In this document: positions 35,801 to 44,256 of the stretch, one piece after another
Layout: the number at the start of each line of letters is the position of its first letter
Position numbering within the stretch: position 1 is the stretch's first letter
Origin: Sutterella wadsworthensis 2_1_59BFAA
GTDB taxonomy: Bacteria > Pseudomonadota > Gammaproteobacteria > Burkholderiales > Burkholderiaceae_F
Direction: 5' to 3'
Length of the DNA: 62,322 nucleotides
NCBI RefSeq assembly: GCF_000297775.1
Contig: NZ_JH815515.1
Span: 173,700-236,021 of the forward strand
Translations under genes and position numbers: made by a program
The notes under the pieces: generated by a model
Told to the model about the DNA's origin: nothing
What the model saw: only the letters and a program-made list of their open reading frames with translations
Databases searched by the model: none

Positions 35801-36406
35801 CGTGTTGATGGCCGAGTCGTCAAAGCGCGCAAGCGATTCGCGCAGGCGCTTGACGGCATCCTCGTCGCTGATGGACATGCCACGCCAGATCTCCACCTGC
35901 CTCACGACGAGGGGATCGACGTCCTCGGCGGCGTAGATGCCCGTCAGATAGCTGTGCGTCTCGGCAAGATGCTCGCGGATGCGGCTCTTGAGCTCCGCCG
36001 TGGCCGCCTTCGTGAAGGTCACGACGAGAAGACTGTTGATCGGGATCTCCTGCTCGACGATCAGCCTGAGCACCAGATGCTTGATCGAGAAGGTCTTGCC
36101 CGTGCCCGCAGACGCCTCAAGAAGCGTCGGAACGGTGAGGTCGGCCTTCTCCACCACGAAGCCGTCGCTGTCGGCGGACTTCACGGCGAGGGACTCCTCA
36201 TGCTCAGGTTCGGACGCGGGAGCGTCGTCGAAGAAATCGTCGGGGACGCAGGATTCCTGCGCAGCCGCGCAGTCCTCGACGTCCGCACACGACGGCACAT
36301 CGTCGCAGTACTCGGGCACGGCGTCGCAGGCGGCCGCAGCGTCGCCGTCATTGAGTTCCGAAAGCGGCGGCACCGCTTCGAAACGGGAATTCGTGTCTTT
36401 AGTCAT
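32819..36406 (-). CDS. recB: RecBCD enzyme subunit RecB
   Basis: A 1195-residue 3'-5' helicase with C-terminal nuclease. Walker A LEASAGTGKTFSI; motif II VLIDEFQDTDPVQ; motif III ALFFVGDPKQAIYSFRSAD; motif V VETIHSSKGLQYPIVYLP. The nuclease domain near the end has the RecB-family acidic set: GFIDLAFGAKGRFWILDWKSN. An acidic, Cys-containing N-terminal extension of about 85 residues (Asp/Glu/Ala-rich) precedes the helicase and is unusual. ATG 36406 overlaps the recC stop. With RecC and RecD it repairs double-strand breaks and degrades foreign linear DNA. Confidence 0.95.
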   Translation of the reverse strand: MTKDTNSRFEAVPPLSELNDGDAAAACDAVPEYCDDVPSCADVEDCAAAQESCVPDDFFDDAPASEPEHEESLAVKSADSDGFVVEKADLTVPTLLEASAGTGKTFSIKHLVLRLIVEQEIPINSLLVVTFTKAATAELKSRIREHLAETHSYLTGIYAAEDVDPLVVRQVEIWRGMSISDEDAVKRLRESLARFDDSAINTIHGFCQKMLSEHVFTSAGNFDTELSDDDAALRDEVTESFLRRELDACTSADERRLLMQGDDWAEKLRTLAGLPEDLAKRVIPDDVEPLPREWLERFIGTAPAALRALKRARRLATYDDLLAEMWLTLRDDATGAFVAGIRNTYRGVLIDEFQDTDPVQFAIFRKLFLEIPKSERSADKPRALFFVGDPKQAIYSFRSADLDTYMRARKLISRHSRLGRNFRSCPKLVEAVNRFFSIAGPDAFLRHDLAYKPVDAKVDRTGLFLLDEDGIWREADVFEIWYTEEGLEGKDAMNVATARSVADDIARLITLGRDGRAAIAAGPDDHVIGSVVIEVEDGETKKPVAKTIALRAVEARDIAILVQKRGHVDNVKRALARRGVRVVMKSNDDVFRTEEAHDMLCLLHAFAEPGVERVLTALRATRLMAATLSELCDQDEQARSDLRERLEAGVARWRRAGAAAALSAFIDEEHLAERLLPVEGGEQRLTNYAHIIELLNEAGRKYATPAGLLSWFESARAQKGGETRNLRLASDANLVTVETIHSSKGLQYPIVYLPSAESMAVMKGEKRSVFKQSDASGMELSITHGEVQESDALKVKRKEELVRLAYVAMTRAACRLVLVVPQNRTSTGWHGNYRKNAYFMALTGSLEPDRDIVLDSFRELGSLPGVRCVEIETLLTETADDITVAPPALDTDLGVDHAKPILPKWRVSSFSSINRSVTDDEVAWFGPKQSAGPLEGILAFPRGTKAGDAMHGMLEIADFPAVAPDTPEADALRRSIARSRIEQFLSFPDEASLDKAVGEAARMIYDVVNAEILPGIRLRDVKMTERASEMPFLLRMRDGLSASDLKDTLERFGDMYAIPNLSDDDLSGFLTGFIDLAFGAKGRFWILDWKSNAITRFVRTQADFTQHVMSDEMRVHRYRLQYLIYLVALRRFLKARLGRDYDDSLLGGACYVFLRGVSADARRGPEGIQGVVYDPVGAERIARLDELFLPEWEQK

Positions 36407-39400
36407 CTTGCTGGTCATCCTGCGTCGGTTCAGCCATGGCCTTGAGGGCCTCGTCCACCTTTTCTTCAAAAGCGGCCACCAGTTTTTCGTCCTGTGTCTT
36501 CTTGAGCAGCTTCTTCTTGAAAAGCTCGAAGCGCATCTTGCGCCTTTCGTCCGCAACCCTGCGCATCCTGTCTAAGTCGCCTCCGCGCCAGAGAATGAGG
36601 TCGGCGGACTCGTCCTCCTCCCCATAATCACCGAACGTGTCGACGCCCTGGGCGGCCGAAGCCGCCGCAGCGAGACAGGGCCTGAGCAGGGCGCGGAGGA
36701 TCCTGCGCGCCTCATCGGCCGAATAGGCCTTGAAGGCGATCGTCACGAGCTTCTCGGGATTGGTGTCGTCCTTGGGCTCCTTCACGCCGTTGCCGAGCTC
36801 TTTGGTCCAGCCCGCGATGATTGCGCCCTCGTCGACGCGCTCAAGCGCGCAAGCCGCGATGAATTCGGTGAAGGCCAGCGTCACGGGGTTGCCCGTGCCC
36901 TTCGAAACCGTCGCGCGCACGAAGCGGCGCACGTCGCCGGACTCGTACACGCCCCTGAGGCGCATCGTCACGCGGGGGAAGCCCTCGCCGAGGTCGATCT
37001 CGAGATCCTCCTCGGGCAGCTCCCTGCCGACGGCGGCCTCGATCCTGAGCTCCTCGACCCTGGCCGCATAGGCGGCCGCGTCCTCGCTGAGCCAGTCGCG
37101 AATGCCCTCGGCTCCGAACCTCGGATCGCAGGCGGTGCGCCTGAGCCAGTTCGCGCAGTCGCCCGACGCAGCGGCCTCGAGGGCCTCGTTCCTGCGCATC
37201 CAGCTCGAGAGTCCGTCATCGGGCGGCATCATGCCGCGCTCGTCGTCGCCTGCCTCGTCCGGAAGCCTGACGCCGGCCGCAGCCAGCGTCTTCCTGGCAG
37301 GCGCCTTCCAGAAGTCGCAGATCTCGCGCACCGAGACTTCGGTGCGCCTGAAGACCTCGAGGCCAGTATCGGCGAACTTCTGCTCGGTCGCGGCGTAGCC
37401 CGCCGACACGGCCTTCCTGAGCGCCTCGAAAAGAGCGGGATCATGGCTTCGCCAGCCCCTGCCCGCATCGCGGAAGCTCTCGGTCGAATAGGCGTTGAGC
37501 GGCACGTTGACGGTGAGGAGCGCCTCTGCGCGGCGGCGTTCGGCGCGGCCCGGCGCAAAGGTGAGCAGCCATTCTCGAAGCTCCTGCGCGACCACGGATG
37601 GCTGGCGCTCGGCCGAACCCGCACCCGTTCCGCAGACGTACGAGATGAGGAGCGTCCTTCTCGCGGCGAGCAGGATGTCGAGGAAGACGTTGCGGTTGTC
37701 GCGGCGGCTGTCGCGGTCCCCGCGGCGGGCTGCATGCGCCATGAGGTCGAACTCCTGGCGGTGCGGATTGCCGGGGAAGGCGCAGTCCTCGTTGAGACCC
37801 ACGACGGCGATGATCTTGTAGGGAAGCGGACGCAGCTGCGACATGCCCGTGAAGGTGACGCGGGGCGTCGGCATGCCGCCGCCGGGCGAGGTCTCCTGGG
37901 CAAGTTCGAGGCTCTTCATGAAGATGCCGAACGGAATTTCGGTCACGCCCGCGCGCTCGATCTCCTCGCGCAACGTGGCGGCCGCGTTGCGGATGCGGTT
38001 GAAGGCCCCGCCCTCGTCATCCCTGAAGAAAACGGCGGTTGCGTCAGCGAGCCACGTCGTCCAGGCCTCGGGGGCCGCAGCCTTCTCGGTGCGCAGCCTG
38101 AAGCCCTCGAGCGAGGCGGCGAGCCTGCTCACGGCGTCGAGCAGTCCGGGCTCCTCGCTCACGTCCTTCCAGCCGTCCTCCTCGGTGCCCCTGACGGGCA
38201 GCGTGTCAAAGAGCGGATCGCCTTCGGAGGCGGGCAGCGCAAAGCCCATCACGAGGCGCTCGACGGCGCGCGAGAGCGTCATGTCCCTGACGTTCGCATG
38301 GGTGACGGGATCGAGATTGCGCAGGTGCGCGTCGGAAAGACCGTAGCGGTAGCCCGCGGCGCGAAGCCAGGTGCCGAGCATCGGCACCGTCTCGGACGTG
38401 AAGCCGAAGCGCTTCGCAACATGCGGGAGCGCAATCCAAGCCTCGAACGACTCGAGCGTGGCGCGGCCCGTGACGAGCTCAACGAGTCCGAGCACGGCCT
38501 GAGCCGCCTTGTCGGCCTCGAAGCCCGAAAGGCCCGAGATGCGCCATTCGATGCGGCGCTCGGGCGGCAGGCTGTCGAAGACGTTGGCGATGAGCGGCGC
38601 GGCGGTCGAGATGTCGGGCGTCACGACGAGCACGTCGTCGGGACCGAGTCCGGGATCGGCCGCAAACTGCGCGTGCAGCCAGTCGGCAAGCGCCTCAAGC
38701 TCGCGCGTGGGCGTGGGCGAGCGCATGAAGCGGATCGAGCGGTCGTCCTCGCGAAAGAGCGGCGCGCCTCCTCCCGTCTTCTTGAGATCCGCATCAAGGT
38801 TCAGGATCGAGTCCTGCACGCGGGAGAGAAGATCGGTGCTGTTCCGCTCGATGTAGTAGCTGTCGTTGGCAACGGCCATGTCGGCACGGATCTCCTGATG
38901 CCGGCCCGCATATCCCTTGAGGAAGTCCGACGACAGGAACCTACGGGTTCCCTGCGGCAGACGACTGACGGTGTCCTCATCGAGCTCCTCGGACACGCCG
39001 AGTTCCGAAAGGCCCGCAGCCGTGTCAGGCGCGGCCGTGAATCGCCAGATTCGGTCGATGTTGGCGCGGGTCGACCCGCCGTTGTCGGCAAGAAGCGGAT
39101 GTCCGTCGAGCTCGGCGCCCTCGGGGGCGTTCTTCCAGTCGAAGAGCCTGCGCGGCAGAAGGTCGTACCAGTATTCGCTCGTGGGATTGAGAAGATAGAA
39201 CCAGACGTCGCGCCCCGAGGCCGCATAGGCCTTGATGATCGGCAGCATGACGGGCGGCACGACGAAAGGCACGAACACGTGCAGCGCATCGGGAAGCGTC
39301 ACGGTGAAGTCGTTCTCGAGCTTCACGCGCTTAGAGCCGCCGCTCGCGGCGAGGCGGCGGAGCATGTCGGGGAAGCCCTCGAGGAAGCGGCGTCCGCGCC

Positions 39401-40001
39401 AGGACGGGCGGCTCGCGAGCTCGCGCCAGAGGTCGCGCTGCCATGCAAAGTCGGGATGGCGCTCAAGCACCTTCTGCTCTGTCGTGCGTGCGTCCGTGTC
39501 GTTGAGCATCTCGGGATGCATGCCCAGCCAGTCGAGGACCCAGTCGAGACGATAGGTCGAATAGACGACGAACACCTCGGCGATGCGCCTCGCCAGATGC
39601 CAGACGTCCTCGTCGCTCCTGCCCTCGAGATAGTGGCGCAGGCGCTCGCGACCCGGGCCCTCGCGGAAGCTCCCAGACCCCGTGCGGCGCAACAGGTCCC
39701 AGATCATCCAGTCGGCCTCGTTGCCGACGATGTTGGCCATGGGCTCCTTGGAGAAGAAGCCCATCCAGGAGGAGAGCTTCATGAAGTCGATGCCCGCGCA
39801 GATGCCGTCGCGGTCGGCAACGGCGCGGCGGAGGTCCTCCTCAACCGCGTTGTTGGGCGTGATGACGGGCACTTTCTCGAAGGCGCGCTCGAAAAGACTG
39901 GCGCCGCCCGACCCGCCTGTGGAGACGCCGAGCGCCTCGATGTTGTTCATGAGGCAGACGCGCAAGACCTCGTAGCTGTTGCTGTAGACGGTGTGGATCA
40001 T
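36399..40001 (-). CDS. recC: RecBCD enzyme subunit RecC
   Basis: A 1200-residue non-catalytic subunit that recognises Chi and splits the strands. The inactive helicase-like N-terminal half has VITPNNAVEEDLRRAVADRDGICAGIDFMKLSSWMG, the usual RecC opening; the middle contains IIAVVGLNEDCAFPGNPHRQEFDLM, the strongly conserved RecC block ('GMNDGVFPR' region). Length is typical. First gene of the operon; the promoter must lie in 40002-40150. No strong ribosome site was seen before ATG 40001. Confidence 0.93.
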   Translation of the reverse strand: MIHTVYSNSYEVLRVCLMNNIEALGVSTGGSGGASLFERAFEKVPVITPNNAVEEDLRRAVADRDGICAGIDFMKLSSWMGFFSKEPMANIVGNEADWMIWDLLRRTGSGSFREGPGRERLRHYLEGRSDEDVWHLARRIAEVFVVYSTYRLDWVLDWLGMHPEMLNDTDARTTEQKVLERHPDFAWQRDLWRELASRPSWRGRRFLEGFPDMLRRLAASGGSKRVKLENDFTVTLPDALHVFVPFVVPPVMLPIIKAYAASGRDVWFYLLNPTSEYWYDLLPRRLFDWKNAPEGAELDGHPLLADNGGSTRANIDRIWRFTAAPDTAAGLSELGVSEELDEDTVSRLPQGTRRFLSSDFLKGYAGRHQEIRADMAVANDSYYIERNSTDLLSRVQDSILNLDADLKKTGGGAPLFREDDRSIRFMRSPTPTRELEALADWLHAQFAADPGLGPDDVLVVTPDISTAAPLIANVFDSLPPERRIEWRISGLSGFEADKAAQAVLGLVELVTGRATLESFEAWIALPHVAKRFGFTSETVPMLGTWLRAAGYRYGLSDAHLRNLDPVTHANVRDMTLSRAVERLVMGFALPASEGDPLFDTLPVRGTEEDGWKDVSEEPGLLDAVSRLAASLEGFRLRTEKAAAPEAWTTWLADATAVFFRDDEGGAFNRIRNAAATLREEIERAGVTEIPFGIFMKSLELAQETSPGGGMPTPRVTFTGMSQLRPLPYKIIAVVGLNEDCAFPGNPHRQEFDLMAHAARRGDRDSRRDNRNVFLDILLAARRTLLISYVCGTGAGSAERQPSVVAQELREWLLTFAPGRAERRRAEALLTVNVPLNAYSTESFRDAGRGWRSHDPALFEALRKAVSAGYAATEQKFADTGLEVFRRTEVSVREICDFWKAPARKTLAAAGVRLPDEAGDDERGMMPPDDGLSSWMRRNEALEAAASGDCANWLRRTACDPRFGAEGIRDWLSEDAAAYAARVEELRIEAAVGRELPEEDLEIDLGEGFPRVTMRLRGVYESGDVRRFVRATVSKGTGNPVTLAFTEFIAACALERVDEGAIIAGWTKELGNGVKEPKDDTNPEKLVTIAFKAYSADEARRILRALLRPCLAAAASAAQGVDTFGDYGEEDESADLILWRGGDLDRMRRVADERRKMRFELFKKKLLKKTQDEKLVAAFEEKVDEALKAMAEPTQDDQQDD

Positions 40002-40214
40002 GTCTGGAGGATCGCTTGAAACAGGAATGAGTTCATTCTAGCGGGTGTTGACAAAAGACCCGCCCCTCATGCCACGATACGCGCCCGTGCGTCATTATGT
40101 GACGCACACGGACGTGCTTCGCGGATGTGAAGAGGCCGCCGGCGCATGAAAGCGGCAGGCGGCCCGGGGAAAATGCAAACGAAAGGCCGCGCCTTCCGTT
40201 CCTTCCGTTTTCAG

Positions 40215-40814
40215 TTACTTGCGAACGGCGTACTTGTCGGCGAGCTTTTCGAAGTAGGCGGGCACGGCGGGATCGGCCCAGTCAACGAAGCCGCGCACGA
40301 AGCCCACGAGGTGGCCGTGGCCGTCGAGGACGAAGAAGCCGGGCAGCACGTCGGCGGGAAGCGTCGCGGGAATGACGAGGTCGGGATCATGCCAGGAGGT
40401 GAAGGTCTCGGGGAGCTTCGTCTTCTTCACGAACTTCGTCACGCGCTTCGGGTTCTTGTCGAGCGAGATGGAAACGAAGCGGATGCGGCTCTCGGGCTTG
40501 TTGTACTTCGCCTGGAATTCGGCCATGAGCGGCGCGCTGCGCTGGCAGGTGGCGCTCCAGGAACCCCAGACGTCGACGATCACGAGCTTGTCCTTGAACT
40601 GCGAAAGCGACTGCGGATTGCCTGCGAGGTCCTTGTAGCCGTCGAGCGGGAAGCCGCGGGCGGTGCGGAACTCGATGAAGTCGCGGGCGACAAGGGGCTT
40701 TTCGGCGATGGGCTGGCCGTTCTTCTCGAACTTCTGGTTGAAGGCGGGAAGCGCGGCCGAGGCGCACTGGGCGCCGATCACGAAGGCGAGCGCGATCAGG
40801 GCTTTCTTGAACAT
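40215..40814 (-). CDS. CcmG/TlpA-like exported thioredoxin-fold protein with a single active-site Cys
   Basis: A 199-residue periplasmic protein. Residues 1-20 are a signal peptide (cut after CASA). The TlpA/ResA/CcmG fold is clear: LAGNPQSLSQFKDKLVIVDVWGSW, then the active-site turn, FVSISLDKNPKRVTKFV, and the cis-Pro region in LPGFFVLDGHGHLVGFVRGF. Where WCxxC is expected the sequence reads WSATC (codons TGG AGC GCC ACC TGC), so the nucleophilic N-terminal Cys is replaced by Ser. It is the last gene after ccmF and ccmH, a position typical of the thiol-reducing step in cytochrome c maturation. It cannot form the normal active-site disulfide. Confidence 0.8.
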   Translation of the reverse strand: MFKKALIALAFVIGAQCASAALPAFNQKFEKNGQPIAEKPLVARDFIEFRTARGFPLDGYKDLAGNPQSLSQFKDKLVIVDVWGSWSATCQRSAPLMAEFQAKYNKPESRIRFVSISLDKNPKRVTKFVKKTKLPETFTSWHDPDLVIPATLPADVLPGFFVLDGHGHLVGFVRGFVDWADPAVPAYFEKLADKYAVRK

Positions 40815-40885
40815 GTCGGTGAATCTCCTCTCTGAATGCTGTCTGTCGATTCTGTCTTTTGAATTCCGAGGCTGGACGAGGCGTC

Positions 40886-41311
40886 TCAGGCCCTGTCGGC
40901 CTTGGCACCCTTCCTGCGCATGCGCGCGGCGAGGAAGAGCCCGCAGGCGCCGAGCGCTACCCAGGGCGCGGCCCAGAGGGCGGCGGTGCCCGCGTTCATG
41001 TCGGGCTCGTAGCGGATCTGCTCGCCGTAGCGGGCGACCATGAAGTCGAAGATCTGCTCGCGGGTTTCGCCCGCGCGCAGCTTTTCGTAGATGACGCCCT
41101 TGAGCTCGTTGGCGATGGCGCTCTCGCTGTCGTAGAGCGTGAGGTTGGGCGAGACTGGGCAGCGGAGCACCTTGGAGATGCTCACGGCCTCCTTCTGAAG
41201 CTCGGCCCCCGTAAGCGGCTTCGTCTCGGCGGCGAGGAGCGGCGCGGCGAGCATCATGCCCGTCTCGAGCGCTGCCGTTCTCACGAGGGTCCTGCGTGTC
41301 ATGAAGATCAT
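40886..41311 (-). CDS. ccmH: CcmH/NrfF-like cytochrome c maturation protein with LRCxxS motif
   Basis: A 141-residue membrane-anchored protein. Signal/anchor at the N-terminus, the three-helix CcmH domain (residues 30-95, ending IFDFMVARYGEQIRYEP), and a C-terminal helix (AALWAAPWVALGACGLFLAARM). The redox motif, normally LRCxxCQN, reads LRCPVSPN: the second Cys is Ser (codon TCG). CcmH/NrfF normally reduces or holds apocytochrome thiols for heme attachment. The ATG overlaps the ccmF stop as ATGA, so the two are coupled. The C-terminal TPR part of long CcmH proteins is absent, but a separate TPR gene sits at 48896. Confidence 0.88.
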   Translation of the reverse strand: MIFMTRRTLVRTAALETGMMLAAPLLAAETKPLTGAELQKEAVSISKVLRCPVSPNLTLYDSESAIANELKGVIYEKLRAGETREQIFDFMVARYGEQIRYEPDMNAGTAALWAAPWVALGACGLFLAARMRRKGAKADRA

Positions 41312-43218
41312 TTGGAAGGAGCCTCCAACTCCTGCGCCGCCGTCTCGGTTTCGCGACGGCGCGTGAAGAGAATGATGAGCGCGGCCAGAATCATGACGGC
41401 GCCGCCGCCCCAAATCCAGCCGGCGAGCGGCTTGATGGAGAGCCTGACGAGCCACTCGGTGTCGGTGAGCTTGTTGCCCATCGAGACATAGTAGTCGCGC
41501 AGGAAGCCGTGGTCGATGCCGGCTGCGGACATCTGCATGCCGTTGGCGACGAAGGTCTGGCGCTCGGGCCTGAGCGTCGTGATGAGGGACTCGTCGTCAA
41601 GCCTGAGCACCTCGATCACGCCCTGCTGTCCGAAGTAGGAGTGGTTGTTGACGAAGCGCGTCTCCGTATAGACGAAGACCACGTCGTCGACGGGCTTGCC
41701 GAGGCCGGGCCCCATGCGCACGAGCGCCTCGCTCTCGTACTGCTCGACGCCGACCGCACCCGCAATGGAGACGGCGATGCCCACGTGCGCGAGCAGCGCG
41801 GCAAGGCTCATGCGGCGGGCCGGGAAAGGCAGGCAGTGCGAGACGGCCGTGACGACGAGCCAGACGGCGGCCGCGACCGCAAAGCCCGTCATGACGGGCG
41901 AGCGCGGGTCGGTGAGGAGCGCGACGGCTGCGCCTGCGGCGACGGAGGCCGCTGCGCAGACGGCCCAGCGGACCGGATTCCTGAGGCCGAGCTGGGCGGC
42001 GCCCGCGAGCGCCGCGGCGATGAGAGTCATCGGCGCGAAGAAGTTGTTGAAGTACGGCGCGCCGACCGTCAGCGTGCGGCCCGCGAAGACCTCGTATCCA
42101 AGCGGATAGAGCGTGCCGAAGAGCACCGCGAAGGCGGCGGCCATCAACAGGAACACGGCGCCCGTCATCAGGGCGTCCGAGCCGTTCATCGGCGCCTCCT
42201 CGGTCCTGCAGACAGGCTCGATGCGCGCGCAGTAGAGGAAGGCGGCGGGCACGAGCAGCACAATGGCGAGCACCTGAAGCGCGATCCCGCGGCCCGGATC
42301 CGTCGCGAACGCATGCACGGACTGCATGGCGCCCGAGCGCACGAGGAAGGTGCCGAGCAGGCAGAGCGCGAAGCCCACGAGCGTGAGGAAGACGGTGAGG
42401 CGCCTGAGTTGCCCTCGCCTTCTCGTCTGGATGAGCGCGTGCATGAGCGCGGTGGTCGTCAGCCACGGAATGAAGGACGCGTTCTCAACGGGATCCCAGA
42501 ACCACCAGCCGCCCCAGCCGAGCTCGTTGTAGGCCCACCAGGATCCGAGCATGTTGCCCGCCGTCAGGAAGCCCCAGGTGACGATCGAAAGACGCGTCGT
42601 GAAGTCGATGGCCGTCTTCGACCAGCGGCCCGAAAGCAGCAGCGCGCACATGGCCGCGAACATCAGCGCCAGGCCCGCATAGCCCATGAAGAGCACGGGC
42701 GGATGCAGGATCATGCCGATGTCCTGCAGGATGGGATTGAGGTCACGACCGTCGGGCGGCACCATCGGCAGGTTGCGCAGGAACGGATTCGACGTGAAGA
42801 GCAGGAACGCGCAGAAGCCCGCGAGCACCGCAAGCATCAGCCCCTGAAGCCGCGCCGTGAAGAGCCTGTCGGCGCACCGGACGAAGCCCGCCCCGGCCGT
42901 GCCGACCGCCATGAGCCAGATCCAGAGGAGCATCGAGCCTTCGTGCGAGCCCCAGAGGGCCGCGGCCTTGTAGGCGGGCGCGAGCTTGGTGTTCGAGTGA
43001 TTTGCGACGTAGGCGACGGAGAAATCGTCGGTCAGGAAGGCCCAGACGAGCGCGGCCGTCGAAAGCGTGAGCATGAGCGCCGTCAGAAGAGACGCAGGGC
43101 GGCTGAAGCCCGCATAGAAGTCGTCGCCCCTTCGAATGCCGTAGAAGACCACGGCGGGTGCAAGGAGCGCCGTCATGGCGGCGATGATGAGCAGGAAGTG
43201 GCCGAGTTCGGGGATCAC
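41308..43218 (-). CDS. ccmF: CcmF/NrfE-like heme lyase
   Basis: A 636-residue polytopic membrane protein that attaches heme to apocytochrome c in the periplasm. The heme-handling WWD motif is intact (GWGGWWFWDPVENASFIPW), flanked by conserved His residues (ILHPPVLFMGY and LVRSGAMQSVHAFATDP). Length is normal. Translation appears to start at GTG 43218 with a modest AGGACAT upstream. There are no ccmABCDE genes in the window, so this is probably a second, dedicated lyase, comparable to NrfE, serving the unusual eighth heme of MccA. Confidence 0.92.
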   Translation of the reverse strand: MIPELGHFLLIIAAMTALLAPAVVFYGIRRGDDFYAGFSRPASLLTALMLTLSTAALVWAFLTDDFSVAYVANHSNTKLAPAYKAAALWGSHEGSMLLWIWLMAVGTAGAGFVRCADRLFTARLQGLMLAVLAGFCAFLLFTSNPFLRNLPMVPPDGRDLNPILQDIGMILHPPVLFMGYAGLALMFAAMCALLLSGRWSKTAIDFTTRLSIVTWGFLTAGNMLGSWWAYNELGWGGWWFWDPVENASFIPWLTTTALMHALIQTRRRGQLRRLTVFLTLVGFALCLLGTFLVRSGAMQSVHAFATDPGRGIALQVLAIVLLVPAAFLYCARIEPVCRTEEAPMNGSDALMTGAVFLLMAAAFAVLFGTLYPLGYEVFAGRTLTVGAPYFNNFFAPMTLIAAALAGAAQLGLRNPVRWAVCAAASVAAGAAVALLTDPRSPVMTGFAVAAAVWLVVTAVSHCLPFPARRMSLAALLAHVGIAVSIAGAVGVEQYESEALVRMGPGLGKPVDDVVFVYTETRFVNNHSYFGQQGVIEVLRLDDESLITTLRPERQTFVANGMQMSAAGIDHGFLRDYYVSMGNKLTDTEWLVRLSIKPLAGWIWGGGAVMILAALIILFTRRRETETAAQELEAPSK

Positions 43219-43404
43219 TTTGGATGTCCTGATGGTTGGTCTGGTCGGATGTATGCAGACTGGAATTTAACGCGCAAACCTGCACTGAGGCTTAAGACGG
43301 CTTCCGGTCCGAGGGCCTGCGAAACGCCCGTCGTGCCTGCCGTACAAACTGCAGCGGCACGACCGGCGATTCCTGTTCGTGACCCGGACGACCTTCTGCG
43401 GAGC

Positions 43405-44256
43405 TTATAGCCTGCGGACGGCGAGCGTCCTTGCGCAGATCGCGAAGAGCACCGCAATCCATGCGGCGAGAATGCCCGAGAGGACCGCAGCGGACGGCAC
43501 CTCGAAGGAGAGGACACCGATCACGGACTGGTTGAGAAGCCTGAAGACGCTCGCGGGATTGGCGAGCATGAGGGCCGTCAATGTTCCGCGGCCGAGCACG
43601 TCCGCACCCGCAACCGTCACGACAAGAAGACCGAGGTCGTAGAGAAGCACGGCGACGAACCAGACGACGAGCAGAAGCGCGAGGGCCTGCGCCTTGTGAC
43701 GAACCGAAAGGCTCACCCAGTAGGCGGCGAGCATGAAGAGGAGTCCGAGCGCCCACCCGCTCAGAACGAGCACGCAGAGAGACGAAAGCAACTCACCCAT
43801 GCCGTAGGGCACCGGCAGGAAGGCCTGGATGAGCGGCAGGACCGCAAAGCCCAGCACGAGAACGAGAAGGAGCGCCGCCCCCTGCCCGAGCGCCTTGCCT
43901 GCGAGCCACTGAAGGCGCGAGAGCGGATAGGTGAGCATCAGAAGAAGCGTGCCCGACTCCGCCTCGCCCACGAAGGCGTCGTAGGAGAGGAGCAGCGCGA
44001 GAAGCGGCAGCAGGAAGACCGTGAGGCTCAGGAGCGAGTTCATCACGGAAGGCAGCGGCTGGTACTGAAGCGTGCCGCCGATGGCGGCCGTGCCGAAGAA
44101 GACGGCCAGACCCAGAATCGCGAAGAGCGCGCTTCCGAAGACGAGCCAGCGGCTTCTCAAGCAGTCGCGGAACTCCTTGCCCGCCACGATGGAGACGGTG
44201 GCGAGGGCGCCGATGCGGGAGCCGGTGCCGATGGCGGATGAAGTGCTAGAAGTCAT
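43405..44256 (-). CDS. nosY: NosY-like ABC transporter permease
   Basis: A 283-residue ABC-2 type permease with six hydrophobic segments. It opens with VSIVAGKEFRDCLRSRWLVFGSALFA and has YDAFVGEAESGTLLLMLTYPLSR, the conserved NosY coupling segment. It shares a TAATG junction with nosF upstream. NosDFY complexes take metal from the NosL chaperone or feed sulfur/copper into periplasmic N2O reductase assembly. No nosZ is present here; the neighbouring copper-heme enzyme MccA is the likelier client. Confidence 0.88.
   Translation of the reverse strand: MTSSTSSAIGTGSRIGALATVSIVAGKEFRDCLRSRWLVFGSALFAILGLAVFFGTAAIGGTLQYQPLPSVMNSLLSLTVFLLPLLALLLSYDAFVGEAESGTLLLMLTYPLSRLQWLAGKALGQGAALLLVLVLGFAVLPLIQAFLPVPYGMGELLSSLCVLVLSGWALGLLFMLAAYWVSLSVRHKAQALALLLVVWFVAVLLYDLGLLVVTVAGADVLGRGTLTALMLANPASVFRLLNQSVIGVLSFEVPSAAVLSGILAAWIAVLFAICARTLAVRRL

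Noticed and set aside
37443-40019. Plus-strand frame of 858 codons opposite recC, and a similar one opposite recB
   Set aside because: Composition typical of antisense frames; RecC and RecB are unambiguous on the minus strand.
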